Positions 15,219 to 23,543 of a DNA stretch of 64,000 nt are shown piece by piece. Each line of letters begins with the position of its first letter. Positions within the stretch are counted from its first letter, which is position 1. Under the pieces are notes generated by a model. The model was given only the letters and a program-made list of their open reading frames with translations. It made no database searches and was not told the DNA's origin. The translations under genes and the position numbers were made by a program. Origin of the DNA: Hyalangium versicolor (lineage in GTDB: Bacteria; Myxococcota; Myxococcia; Myxococcales; Myxococcaceae); NCBI RefSeq assembly GCF_020103695.1, contig NZ_JAHXBF010000008.1, forward strand, positions 1 through 64,000. Direction: 5' to 3'.

Positions 15219-16100
15219 CTACCAATCGGGATGGCACCCAAAGGGTGAATCCGGCCAGGGCTGGCGACACTGATACCCCTCGGCGCATACGGCGGGGCCC
15301 TGCGGGTCGCAAGCCGGGACGCATTCATACTCGCTGCAGACCTTGCCCGCTGGACAGGGAGGATCATCCTTGCGGCACCACTGGACACACCAGAGCCACG
15401 CTTTGCCGGGTTGCCGTGGATGAGGCATCGCCTGGCATTGTCGGCCGTCGGGACAAGGCGACTGCTGGCAGTTGGGCCCGTAGACGTGAACACACTGGGA
15501 GGAGCCCTCAAGGAACCGGATGCACTGCTGGTCTGAGGGACATCCTTGCTTCTCACAGGTCGGCAGGCATGTGGGCTGCGGCTCAGTGTCCGCGCAGAAG
15601 AAGCCCTTGGGGCATTCCGCCTCGGTGCCCAGGTGGCATGGGCGACTGCACCAACCGTCCCTCCCGGCGCATACAAGTCCGTCCACACAGGCGCGCTGCT
15701 GATCTGCTGGCGCTGGATCACAGTTCTCCCCCTCCTGGCGGATGCCCACGGGGATGCAGAGTCGCACGAGCGGTCCATTCCTCCTCGCAGCGAGTTCGCG
15801 GCAGACCTGTCCGTCCGGGCACTGCGCATCAGTGGCACACTGGCTGTCGGTGCAGAACGCGTGCCTGTACCGGGACTGATACAAGCAGCTCAGTGGTGGG
15901 TCGCACTCAGCACCTGACAGGCAACGCCGTTTGTATGTTGGCAGCCGAGCGCGTTGCTCGCTGTCGAGCATCGGGGTGATTCGCGCGACTCCTGACTCTG
16001 CGGGTTCGAGTATTGGACGAAGGAGTATCCCCAGCAGCAGCCAGAGCGGCAGCGGCAGGAGCACGCCCGCGAAGACGCCGAGGACCACTCGCCAGTTCAT
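15219..16100 (-). CDS. Membrane-anchored Cys-rich (Dickkopf/EB-like) protein, copy 2
   Basis: A 293-residue paralogue of copies 1 and 3. The N-terminal helix (VVLGVFAGVLLPLPLWLLLG) is followed by a short spacer (ITPMLDSEQRARLPTYKRRC) and the long Cys-rich region with ATDAQCPDGQVC and GFFCADTEPQPTCLPTC modules. Pattern and length are conserved with copy 1, while the residues between cysteines differ. The ATG at 16100 overlaps the lipoprotein stop in ATGA; the ribosome binding site lies within the lipoprotein gene. Predicted to sit on the periplasmic face of the membrane. Confidence 0.8.
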   Translation of the reverse strand: MNWRVVLGVFAGVLLPLPLWLLLGILLRPILEPAESGVARITPMLDSEQRARLPTYKRRCLSGAECDPPLSCLYQSRYRHAFCTDSQCATDAQCPDGQVCRELAARRNGPLVRLCIPVGIRQEGENCDPAPADQQRACVDGLVCAGRDGWCSRPCHLGTEAECPKGFFCADTEPQPTCLPTCEKQGCPSDQQCIRFLEGSSQCVHVYGPNCQQSPCPDGRQCQAMPHPRQPGKAWLWCVQWCRKDDPPCPAGKVCSEYECVPACDPQGPAVCAEGYQCRQPWPDSPFGCHPDW

Positions 16101-16318
16101 GGGCCGCCGCACTTCTCACACTCATAGCGATTGCTATTGGGGCCATTGCCGCACACTTCCGCTTTCCACGCATCCGAGCAGTGTGTGAGTTCCAGCAGGT
16201 TCTCCTGCGAATCGTTGTGGACGGCCTTGGACACGCGACCGCTCTTGCCGAATTCAGAGGGGCAGCCGGTTGTTGCCGTGACTGAAAGGACGACCACTCC
16301 CATTGGGAGCCACCTCAT
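16097..16318 (-). CDS. Small lipoprotein of the Cys-rich cassette, copy 2
   Basis: A 73-residue lipoprotein, MRWLPMGVVVLSVTATTGC with lipobox TTGC. GGAGG precedes the ATG at 16318 by about six bases. The mature chain keeps PSEFGKSGRVSKAV and ends CEKCGGP, parallel to copy 1. It is the first gene of the two-gene cassette and overlaps the Cys-rich gene by ATGA. A relic of the same ending stands before copy 3 at 32334. Confidence 0.75.
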   Translation of the reverse strand: MRWLPMGVVVLSVTATTGCPSEFGKSGRVSKAVHNDSQENLLELTHCSDAWKAEVCGNGPNSNRYECEKCGGP

Positions 16319-16467
16319 GCGAGCCTCCACGAACGATTGTTGACGCTATCAGTGGGTAGGCCGCAGCGTCCACGCCACGGGAAGAGGTTCCCAAGCACCC
16401 CGCCGGGGGAACTTGGCACCAGCCCTCACTCCCCCTGCGCCCAGCCCTTCGCGTGCTAGGGTCGGGC

Positions 16468-17529
16468 ATGCCCACACCGCTCACGGTTCTCCGTCTCCTC
16501 TCGCGACTCGCCACCGTGGGCTGGCTCATCTGTCTGCTGCCTGCCGCTGCCCGAGCGGAAGCTCCGCCCGCCACCTACCGCGTCGTGGATGCGACGCCAG
16601 CCTTCTGGCGCTACTGGGAGCACGCGCGGGAACTCGATCAGGCGGAGCAGGTGCGGCTCTTCCTCGAGCAGGTAGTGGCGGCCTATCCCGACCTCTACAC
16701 CGCCAGGGTGCTGGGCCTCGACGAGAAGCGCCCCCTTCGTGAGGAGCTCGCGAAGCGCTACCCGAAGTATTTCCAATTCGTGTCCCCCCACTTCGACACG
16801 ATGAGCCGGCTCTCCAAGGAGCTGCAACAGAAGCTTCCTCTCTACGAGGCCCGCTTCCGCCACGAGTTCCCAGACATGAGCTACACGGGTGAAGTCTATT
16901 TCCTCAACTCGCTGGGAGCGTTCGACGGAGCGACCCGAGAGGTGAAGGGCAAGACGGCGCTGCTCTTTGGGGTGGAGATGATCGCTGCCATCTACGGCCC
17001 GACAGCAGACGTGGAGCCCTTCTTCGACCACGAACTCTTCCACATCTACCACAAGCAGTTCATGGACCCCGGCGCCGAGGACACCCTGGCCGCCGCCCTG
17101 TGGCGCGAAGGACTGGCCACGTACGTCGCCCAGGCCCTCAACCCCAACGTCTCCGAGCGCATCCTCTTCGGGCTCCCCGAGGACATGCCAACCCGGGCGC
17201 GTCCCTTGCTGCCGAAGCTGGCCGCGGAGCTGCGCGCGAAGCTCGACTCGCAGGCTCCCGAGGAGTACGCGGCCTTCTTCCTGGCGAACGCGCCTCGGCA
17301 GGACATCCCTGCCCGGAGCGGGTACTTCGTCGGCTATCAAGTAGCTCGCGAGCTGGCGCGCACGCGCACCCTGGCGGAGCTGGCACACCTGCACGGCTCG
17401 CAGCTGCGAACCGCCCTCGTGGAGGCGCTGCGTCGGCTCGAGGCACCCCCATCCCGAGCAGCGCTCCCCCGGCCGCAGCGCCTTCCAAACGGTAGGTTCA
17501 TCGCAAGCCTCGTCCCGGGAACGAGTTGA
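16468..17529 (+). CDS. Secreted putative zinc metalloprotease (HExxH, DUF2268-like)
   Basis: A 353-residue protein with a signal peptide (RLATVGWLICLLPAAARAEA). Around residue 190 is FFDHELFHIYHKQF, which contains the zincin motif HELFH; a downstream acidic residue in LWREGLATYVAQAL fits the third zinc ligand of gluzincin-like enzymes. It resembles DUF2268-type putative Zn-dependent proteases. I chose the ATG at 16468 rather than a GTG five codons upstream because the signal peptide begins there. Its stop lies inside the operator of the next gene. The substrate is unknown; location is expected to be periplasmic or extracellular. Confidence 0.7.
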   Translation: MPTPLTVLRLLSRLATVGWLICLLPAAARAEAPPATYRVVDATPAFWRYWEHARELDQAEQVRLFLEQVVAAYPDLYTARVLGLDEKRPLREELAKRYPKYFQFVSPHFDTMSRLSKELQQKLPLYEARFRHEFPDMSYTGEVYFLNSLGAFDGATREVKGKTALLFGVEMIAAIYGPTADVEPFFDHELFHIYHKQFMDPGAEDTLAAALWREGLATYVAQALNPNVSERILFGLPEDMPTRARPLLPKLAAELRAKLDSQAPEEYAAFFLANAPRQDIPARSGYFVGYQVARELARTRTLAELAHLHGSQLRTALVEALRRLEAPPSRAALPRPQRLPNGRFIASLVPGTS

Positions 17530-17551
17530 CAAATAGTGCGCTGAATGTCAA
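17526..17551 (+). promoter_or_regulatory. Imperfect palindrome, likely TetR operator
   Basis: TTGACA (17526-17531) and TGTCAA (17546-17551) are exact inverted repeats around a partly symmetric core AGTGCGCT. The element ends nine bases before the ATG of a TetR-family gene, so autoregulation of the TetR-epimerase-DedA operon is likely. Confidence 0.5.
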
Positions 17552-17560
17552 AGTGCCTAT

Positions 17561-18127
17561 ATGTCAGCAGCCCTGAATGAGGACGAGGCCGCCGCGCGCC
17601 GCTCGAAGATCCTGCTCGCCGCGCGGTGGTGCTTCCTCAACTTCGGCCTGGCGAAGACGTCGTTCGAGGACATCGCCAAACGCGCGAACCTCTCGCGCAC
17701 GCTGCTGTACCGGGTCTTCAAGGACAAGGAAGACATCTTCAAGGCCGTCTTCGTGGACTGGCTGGTCTCGCAGCATCCCGCGGCGAAACAGGCGGCGGCC
17801 GCGCCAGGCAGCCTGTACGAACGCTTGCTCAATGTCTGCCGCCTGATGGTGCTCGACCCTTGGGCAGAGATGGTCGGCGCGCCCATGGGGCGTGAGTTCT
17901 TCGACACCTGCGAGCGGATCGATCCCGACGTCGAAGCGCAGCACCGCCAGCTCTTGCTGCAATGCGTGTCCTCGATCCTGGGGGATGAGGCGAGCGCGGA
18001 AGTCTTCCTCCTCGCCTTGGACGGCCTCCTGGCGGATGTGCCCACGACGGAGGTGCTGGAGCAACGAGCGCGGATTCTCGCGGCTCGCTTCGTCCCCCCC
18101 ATGAAAGAGAAAGGGAAGCGGAAATGA
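17561..18127 (+). CDS. TetR/AcrR family transcriptional regulator
   Basis: A 188-residue regulator. Residues about 13-60 form the TetR HTH: ILLAARWCFLNFGLAKTSFE, then IAKRANLSRTLLYRVFKDKE, the canonical helix 2-3 sequence. The C-terminal ligand-binding domain (about 70-180) has no recognisable ligand signature. The gene is first in a three-gene operon with ATGA overlaps into an epimerase-like gene and a DedA/TVP38 protein, which it probably controls together with itself through the upstream palindrome. Confidence 0.9.
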   Translation: MSAALNEDEAAARRSKILLAARWCFLNFGLAKTSFEDIAKRANLSRTLLYRVFKDKEDIFKAVFVDWLVSQHPAAKQAAAAPGSLYERLLNVCRLMVLDPWAEMVGAPMGREFFDTCERIDPDVEAQHRQLLLQCVSSILGDEASAEVFLLALDGLLADVPTTEVLEQRARILAARFVPPMKEKGKRK

Positions 18128-18810
18128 GCACCCACGGAGGTTCTCCGCTGAGAGTCATTGTCTTCGGCGCGACCGGCATGGTCGGCGCTGGGGCCCTGCG
18201 CGAAGCGCTCAACGCGCCCGAAGTCGGATCGGTGCTCAGCATCGGACGACAGCCATGCGGCGTCGACCATCCGAAGCTGCGTGAACTCCTGCTGCCCGAT
18301 CTCTTCGACTTCGCCGCCGTCGAGAACCAACTCGTCGGCTACGACGCCTGCATCTGGGCGGTGGGCATCAGCTCCGTGGGCCTCGATGAGGCCGCTTACT
18401 CCCGGGTGACCGAGGAGTTGACGCTCGTCTGGGCGCGCGCTCTCCTCCGGCTGAACCCGGGGCTCTCCTTCTGCTACTGCTCCGCGGCTGGTGCCGGAGG
18501 CAATTCGATGTGGGCACGCGTCCGGCAGCGCGTCGAGGGCACGCTGAAGTCGATGCCGTTCCGACATGCCGGCGCCGTCCGCCCTGGCTTCATCCGGCCT
18601 GGCCCGGGCATTCGCAGCCGCACGCGCCTCTATCAGGTGGGCCTTGTCCTGCTGAAGCCGATCTTCCCTCTCGTCTCGCTCCTCGCGCGGGTCTTTCCGT
18701 CCCTGGGCACCACCTCCGAGAGTCTCGGCCGAGCGATGCTTCGCGTCGTCGAAGGGCGGGCCGATCGGTTCATCCTCGAGTCGGCCGACATCAACCGAGT
18801 CGGAGCATGA
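18124..18810 (+). CDS. NAD(P)-binding epimerase/oxidoreductase-like protein
   Basis: A 228-residue Rossmann protein. The dinucleotide-binding loop is VIVFGATGMVGAGALREAL at the N-terminus. The middle has ACIWAVGISSVGLDEAAYSR and FCYCSAAGAGG, as in atypical short-chain dehydrogenase proteins related to NmrA/HTATIP2 that lack the usual YxxxK pair. The C-terminus contains PGFIRPGPGIRSRT and hydrophobic segments (LVLLKPIFPLVSLLARVFPS). It overlaps the TetR gene before it and the DedA gene after it. Substrate unknown. Confidence 0.8.
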   Translation: MSTHGGSPLRVIVFGATGMVGAGALREALNAPEVGSVLSIGRQPCGVDHPKLRELLLPDLFDFAAVENQLVGYDACIWAVGISSVGLDEAAYSRVTEELTLVWARALLRLNPGLSFCYCSAAGAGGNSMWARVRQRVEGTLKSMPFRHAGAVRPGFIRPGPGIRSRTRLYQVGLVLLKPIFPLVSLLARVFPSLGTTSESLGRAMLRVVEGRADRFILESADINRVGA

Positions 18811-19514
18811 GTCCGATGGCGCGCACGCTGCGCGGTGCCAGGATCGGCGTCGTCGTCCTGGTGCTCCTCACGCTCGCTGGGGCCTACCACTTCGGGATCT
18901 TCGCGCGGGTCGCCGAACCGAAGGCCCTGGCCGAGACGCTCGTCGAGATGGGAGCGTGGGGCTACCTCGCATTCATCCTCGCGTACACAGTGCTGCAGCC
19001 GTTCGGCGTCCCGGGGACGATCTTCGTCGTCGCGGCACCGCTGATCTGGCCATGGCAGACGGCCTTTGCGCTCTCGATGATCGGGACGATGTGCGCGAGC
19101 GTCGTCGGCTTCTCGTTCGCGCGCTTCGTGGCGAAGGACTGGATCTCGGCTCGCATTCCCGCACGGCTCCGCAAGTACGACGAGTCACTCGCGCGGAACG
19201 CATTCCAGACCGTCGTCGTCCTGCGCCTGATTTTCTGGATGCCGCAGGTGCTTCATTCTTTCTTCGGCGTCTCGAAGGTGGGGTTCTGGACCCACTTCTG
19301 GGGTTCGCTCGTCGGCTACGTGCCGCCGCTGCTCCTCGTGAGCTACCTCGGCGGCGAGATGTTCGATGCGTCGGGGAGGCTTCAGACCGATGCGTGGCCT
19401 ATCCTCGCCGGACTGCTCATCGCTTCGTTGCTCATCGCCGCGCTCGCCCGAACCTACGAGCGCCGTCGTCTCTCTGGAGGGCCCCGAAGCTCGCGGCCGG
19501 CCCGTGGACGCTGA
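18807..19514 (+). CDS. TVP38/DedA (VTT) family membrane protein
   Basis: A 235-residue membrane protein. The N-terminal helix (IGVVVLVLLTLAGAYHFGIF) is followed by the VTT core with LQPFGVPGTIFVVAAPLIWP, and a second conserved part (VVLRLIFWMPQVLHSFFGVS). DedA/TVP38 proteins are implicated in lipid scrambling, including undecaprenyl-phosphate transport in some members. The ATG overlaps the stop of the epimerase gene (ATGA). The start was chosen for this overlap; the open frame extends upstream but only inside the epimerase gene. Confidence 0.88.
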   Translation: MSPMARTLRGARIGVVVLVLLTLAGAYHFGIFARVAEPKALAETLVEMGAWGYLAFILAYTVLQPFGVPGTIFVVAAPLIWPWQTAFALSMIGTMCASVVGFSFARFVAKDWISARIPARLRKYDESLARNAFQTVVVLRLIFWMPQVLHSFFGVSKVGFWTHFWGSLVGYVPPLLLVSYLGGEMFDASGRLQTDAWPILAGLLIASLLIAALARTYERRRLSGGPRSSRPARGR

Positions 19515-19712
19515 GCGAGAAGCTCTGCGCCAAGGCTGCGGCTCGCGCATCCCTGGGCTGAGCATGCGACCGAGCCTCCGCTGAGGTTCTCTTTTGCTCA
19601 TGGAGGATGACTAGGAATTCATTCTTGGCGAGTGGCTGTTTGTAGCGCTCTCCGGGTGGCTTGCTCGGCGCCCGGCAATGCCAAACCACTCCTAGGTTCT
19701 CGAAAAGGCTCC

Positions 19713-21854
19713 ATGCGAAAAGGAAAGAGATTTGTCTCGCTGCTGCTGCACGTGCTGATTCCCTGTCTGGGGGCATGCTCGAATGAGTGGAGCCCAGAGA
19801 CGGAGGAGGCATTGACACAAGCCGAGCCGTCCGTCGCCACCCAGCAGATTCAGGCGACGCCACTTTGTCCCGCGCCGATTGATCCCACCCAGAGCGTCGC
19901 CTGTCCTCCCTGCCCGATCGACCTGCAGCGAGTCGATGGCACCTGTACGCCGCCGCCTCCCCCCGCGCAGCGGCCGTCCATCCCCGGATCGCTCTCGTAT
20001 CCGTCGTACCTCACCCGGCCTTCGTACCTGGTGAGCTGGGGCTCCAGCACCGGCTACGGCCTTCCCGTGACGTATCAGTTGGAGGAGCAGATCAGCACCG
20101 GCGTCTGGCAACAGCTCTCCAGCACCTCCAGTCTCTCCAGCACCATGAGTGGACGGGCCTCGAATGTCTATAAATACCGCGTCCGGGCATGCAACTCGGT
20201 GGGGTGCAGTGGCTACACCACGGGCTCGGCCCTGGTCGTGAACCTGCCCCCAGTCACGGATGTCTATGCGGACTATCCCTTCTTGCACGATGTAGATCAG
20301 GAGAACACCCAGTACGCCGCCAGCTCCCAGGGCTTCAGGACTGGTTTCCAATCCTCATCGTCCGCGCAGACGCGCTCGGATGTCCGCCTCAATCCGTTGC
20401 CGGTGGTGGATGGCCAGTTCTACCTGGGGCAGGGCTATAACGTACTCAAGGACGATTACGCCCAGAACTGCATCGACACGAATCGCCCCGGGTTCCAGAT
20501 CCTCTCCAACCCGGTGAACTACCGCTCCATCAGCGTCGAGCGCGCCGCCAGCGTCAGTCAACTGAGCCAGCTGCTCGACGTGAACATGTCGGGAGGCTTC
20601 TCGCTGGGGGTGGATGGCTACTCCGTCGATCTGAGCGGCAGCAAGAAGCGTTACTCCGAGCAGGTTGGTGACAGCTACCAGGAGTGGGTGGTTGTCCGCT
20701 GGGAGCAGCAGATCGATCACTGGACCCTGGACACGTCCGTGGATCCCATGAAGCCCGCCATCGTCTCGCAGATGATCGTCCCCGGTAACGTGAATGCCCA
20801 GCGGGCCTTCCGCGAGTTCTGTGGCGACAAATATGTCTATGCCGTGGTCCGGGGGGCGAAGCTGTACATGGTCTTCCGCTTTGATACCAAGAGCTATAGC
20901 CTGACCGAGCGGGCGCAGAAGGCGGCGGGGGTGGTGGCCAAGATCAAGGAGGTGCTGAACGCCAATGGCTCCAGCACTGTCTCCGAGGAGACCCGGCTCT
21001 ACTTGGAGCAGCTCAAGGTCACCATCAAGGCCTACACCGTGGGTGGGGACAAGGAGATCGAGTCGATCGCGCTGACGGGCGCGAACTTCGCCACGAAGTT
21101 CCAGGAGTTCGTCAACAGCGTGTCGGTCAGCAACTCCGCCGCAGTCGAGCAGTCCATGAGCCACTACGTCCAGCCGCCTCAGTTCTACAACTACGATTAC
21201 TTCCAGCTCTTCGCCGACTACCGCGTGCCTGCCGAGCAACTGCGCCGCTGGAACACCCTTGATCTCGAGCGGGAGCAGCGGTGCCAGTTGATCCAGACCT
21301 ATGGGTACGCCGCGGGTGCGTCGGCCAACTGCAACTGGGGCAAGCAGGAACTGGAGACGGCCAAGTCCTACTGCATCGAGACGGCCAGCTGGAGTAAGTG
21401 CGCCCATCCCTTGTCCTATTACACGGGCAATCTTGGGCCGCTTGGCTCGGGGACGCTGCTTTACAACTGGCTGGGACAGAACATCTCCTCACTGGAGAGG
21501 ACGACGAGTTCCAACTACTTCGATCACCACGTCTCGGGTGGCTTCTGGAACAAGGAGTGCGGCTCGTTCACGGACGATACCTGCCTGCCCATGTCCGGCT
21601 GTGTGGTGGATGCGTTCCTTGGAGGTCACGAGGGCGTCGGCAAGGGCTTCGACCGCATTGTGAGTGAATGGGATGGGCCTGGCGATGGCAGTACGAAAGG
21701 CATTCCCTACATCGTGAGCAATGGGGCTATGTGCGTGCGGACGGCCTCCACGCTCTGCACCTCCCGTTTCGGCGATACGACGGCTGACTACAAGTTCGAT
21801 CAGGTCATCTACGGCCAGTGTCCCTACACGCGGCAGTTCGCCATCGTCCCCTGA
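19713..21854 (+). CDS. Large lipoprotein with Fn3-like domain and MACPF-like pore-forming region
   Basis: A 713-residue lipoprotein. Signal peptide: RFVSLLLHVLIPCLGAC with lipobox LGAC. A Cys/Pro-rich linker (CPAPIDPTQSVACPPC) is followed by an Fn3-like beta sandwich at about residues 90-180 (VTYQLEEQISTGVWQ to YKYRVRACNSVGCSGY). The region of about 260-500 resembles a MACPF/CDC-like pore former: glycine/serine-rich strand MSGGFSLGVDGYSVDLSGSK, then FREFCGDKYVYAVVRGAKLY, like the (F)xxxxGTHxxTxxxxGG signature. The last 200 residues are rich in cysteines and aromatic residues. The MACPF call is an inference from motif layout. AAAGG lies before the ATG and a strong terminator follows. It could attack prey or host membranes. 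Confidence 0.6.
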   Translation: MRKGKRFVSLLLHVLIPCLGACSNEWSPETEEALTQAEPSVATQQIQATPLCPAPIDPTQSVACPPCPIDLQRVDGTCTPPPPPAQRPSIPGSLSYPSYLTRPSYLVSWGSSTGYGLPVTYQLEEQISTGVWQQLSSTSSLSSTMSGRASNVYKYRVRACNSVGCSGYTTGSALVVNLPPVTDVYADYPFLHDVDQENTQYAASSQGFRTGFQSSSSAQTRSDVRLNPLPVVDGQFYLGQGYNVLKDDYAQNCIDTNRPGFQILSNPVNYRSISVERAASVSQLSQLLDVNMSGGFSLGVDGYSVDLSGSKKRYSEQVGDSYQEWVVVRWEQQIDHWTLDTSVDPMKPAIVSQMIVPGNVNAQRAFREFCGDKYVYAVVRGAKLYMVFRFDTKSYSLTERAQKAAGVVAKIKEVLNANGSSTVSEETRLYLEQLKVTIKAYTVGGDKEIESIALTGANFATKFQEFVNSVSVSNSAAVEQSMSHYVQPPQFYNYDYFQLFADYRVPAEQLRRWNTLDLEREQRCQLIQTYGYAAGASANCNWGKQELETAKSYCIETASWSKCAHPLSYYTGNLGPLGSGTLLYNWLGQNISSLERTTSSNYFDHHVSGGFWNKECGSFTDDTCLPMSGCVVDAFLGGHEGVGKGFDRIVSEWDGPGDGSTKGIPYIVSNGAMCVRTASTLCTSRFGDTTADYKFDQVIYGQCPYTRQFAIVP

Positions 21855-21889
21855 GCGGGCCGGGCGAGCGCTGAATTCCGTGGGAGCGT

Positions 21890-21937
21890 GAGCCCCGGTG
21901 TGTCCATGCCATTGGCTGGAGCACCGGGGCTCCTTTT
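21890..21937 (+). terminator. Strong Rho-independent terminator
   Basis: AGCCCCGGTG (21891-21900) and CACCGGGGCT (21922-21931) form a perfect 10-bp stem, followed by CCTTTTG. It lies 36 bases after the stop of the MACPF-like lipoprotein gene. Confidence 0.85.
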
Positions 21938-22017
21938 GCTGGAGGACGGTTCGCTTGAGAATGGTCTGTGCGCTTGTGCGCCTTCCTGGATGAACGAAGA
22001 GGTTCGAGGCAGTCTCG

Positions 22018-22869
22018 ATGGACTGCCCCTGGCGGTTGTTGTACGCCGCCAACACGAGCATGAGGCGCGTTCCTGTTCAGGCCTGGGTGGGGTTGACTCT
22101 GCTGGGAGGGCTCGGCGTGCTGAGCCTCCTTGCCGGCCGTGTCTTCCCCCACGTGCTCGCGGGCACCTGTCCCCTCGGCAATGATCCGACCCATCCCGAT
22201 CGCACCGTGTGCGAGCTGGCATTCGGCGGCCTGTGGATCTCCCTCGCCATCGGGCTCGCCGCCGGAGCACTGTCCACCGGCATCGGCCTGTTCGTGGCGG
22301 CCGTGGCCCGGCTGGCCGGAGGCAACCTCGAGCGCTGGGTGATGCGCCTGGCCGACGCCTTCTTCGCCCTCCCCGATGTGCTCGTGGTCATGGTGCTCCA
22401 GCTCGCCGGCCAGTCCCTCGTGGATGCAGGCAGCGGCGCCGGCCTGGGCCCCTTCGGCCTCATGGTCGTATCCCTGGCGCTCGTCGGCTGGGCAGGCCCG
22501 GCCCGCATGTTCCGCAACCGCCTGGACACCCTCGAGAGCCAGGAGTTCATCGCCGCCTCGCGCGCCCTAGGCGCCACCCGGGCCCACGTGCTCCGCGTCC
22601 ACCTGTGGCCCGCGCTGCGCCCCTTCGTGCTCGCTGTCTTCCTTAGCCGCCTGCCCGCCGCCATCCTCGCCGAGTCCACCGTCAGCTTCTTCGGCATCGC
22701 CCGCATGGAGCCCATGTCGCTCGGCCGCTACCTGGGCACCAGCTACGCCGCCCTCATCTACGAAGGCGGCAGCCGCGTCGTCATCCCTGCCTGGCTGCTC
22801 CTCGTGCTGCTGGTGCTCGGCGCCTCGCTCGCCTCCCAGGCGCTCGCCACACGCCCCCGTCGGGCCTGA
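22018..22869 (+). CDS. Solitary ABC transporter permease (DppC/OppC-like)
   Basis: A 283-residue inner-membrane permease of the dipeptide/oligopeptide type. It has an N-terminal helix (VGLTLLGGLGVLSLLAGRVF) and the BPD_transp_1 core, with EAA-loop-like segment EFIAASRALGATRAHVLRVH and TVSFFGIARMEPMSLGR. The ATG at 22018 is favoured because GAGG precedes it by 8 bases; an ATG at 22060 lacks one. No ATPase, second permease or binding protein is adjacent, so partners must be encoded elsewhere. Confidence 0.82.
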   Translation: MDCPWRLLYAANTSMRRVPVQAWVGLTLLGGLGVLSLLAGRVFPHVLAGTCPLGNDPTHPDRTVCELAFGGLWISLAIGLAAGALSTGIGLFVAAVARLAGGNLERWVMRLADAFFALPDVLVVMVLQLAGQSLVDAGSGAGLGPFGLMVVSLALVGWAGPARMFRNRLDTLESQEFIAASRALGATRAHVLRVHLWPALRPFVLAVFLSRLPAAILAESTVSFFGIARMEPMSLGRYLGTSYAALIYEGGSRVVIPAWLLLVLLVLGASLASQALATRPRRA

Positions 22870-22981
22870 GTTGCCCAACCCCTCGGGCTGCCTCGGTTTT
22901 AAGCTCTCTCCGCGAGGAATTCCCCGTGTGCGTGGGTGGGTTCCCCCAACGCACACAACTCTTGTCCAACCGAGCCGAGCC

Positions 22982-23440
22982 ATGTCCCTTCCGACCGACG
23001 ATCTCTCCCTTGCCACCAGCTCCGAGCAGGCAAGCCCTGAGCGGCGTGACGACGAGCTGAAGCTCGACCCAGTCCGCGGCGCGGTGCTCGTCGTCGAGGA
23101 CGATCCCGCCAACCGCGAACTGCTCGTGGAGCTGCTCACCCAGTGGGGCTACGAGCCGCTCCCCGTGGGCAGCGCCGAAGAGGCGGAGTTCGCCGTGCGC
23201 AACAAGCGCATGGACGCGGCCATCGTGGACGTCTTCCTCCCCGGCCGCAGCGGCGCCACGCTGATGTCCCGCCTGCGCGAGCGCTTCCCCCAGGCCGTCC
23301 TCATCGGCGTGAGCGCGATGAGCGATGCCGCCATGGCCCGCAAGTGCAAGGGGCTGGGCGCGGACCTCTTCATCGGCAAGCCCGTGCTCCCGGAGAAGTT
23401 GGCCCAGGCGCTCCAGTCCAAGCACACCAGCTGGCACTGA
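22982..23440 (+). CDS. Single-domain response regulator
   Basis: A 152-residue protein: a 35-residue acidic leader followed by a receiver domain. The acidic pair is in VLVVEDDPANRELL, the phosphorylated Asp in AAIVDVFLPGRSG (about residue 83), the Thr/Ser switch in IGVSAMSD, and the conserved Lys in LFIGKPVLPEKL. No output domain is present. No histidine kinase gene is adjacent, so it probably takes phosphate from an orphan kinase, as is common in myxobacteria. Confidence 0.9.
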   Translation: MSLPTDDLSLATSSEQASPERRDDELKLDPVRGAVLVVEDDPANRELLVELLTQWGYEPLPVGSAEEAEFAVRNKRMDAAIVDVFLPGRSGATLMSRLRERFPQAVLIGVSAMSDAAMARKCKGLGADLFIGKPVLPEKLAQALQSKHTSWH

Positions 23441-23543
23441 GTCCCACCCCCACCGTCTTCCAGTGGGGCTTCACAGCTTCCAGGGGGCCCGGGCGCGAGA
23501 TAATGGGTTGCGCGCCCCTACCTGGAAGGTCGATGCTGACCCC

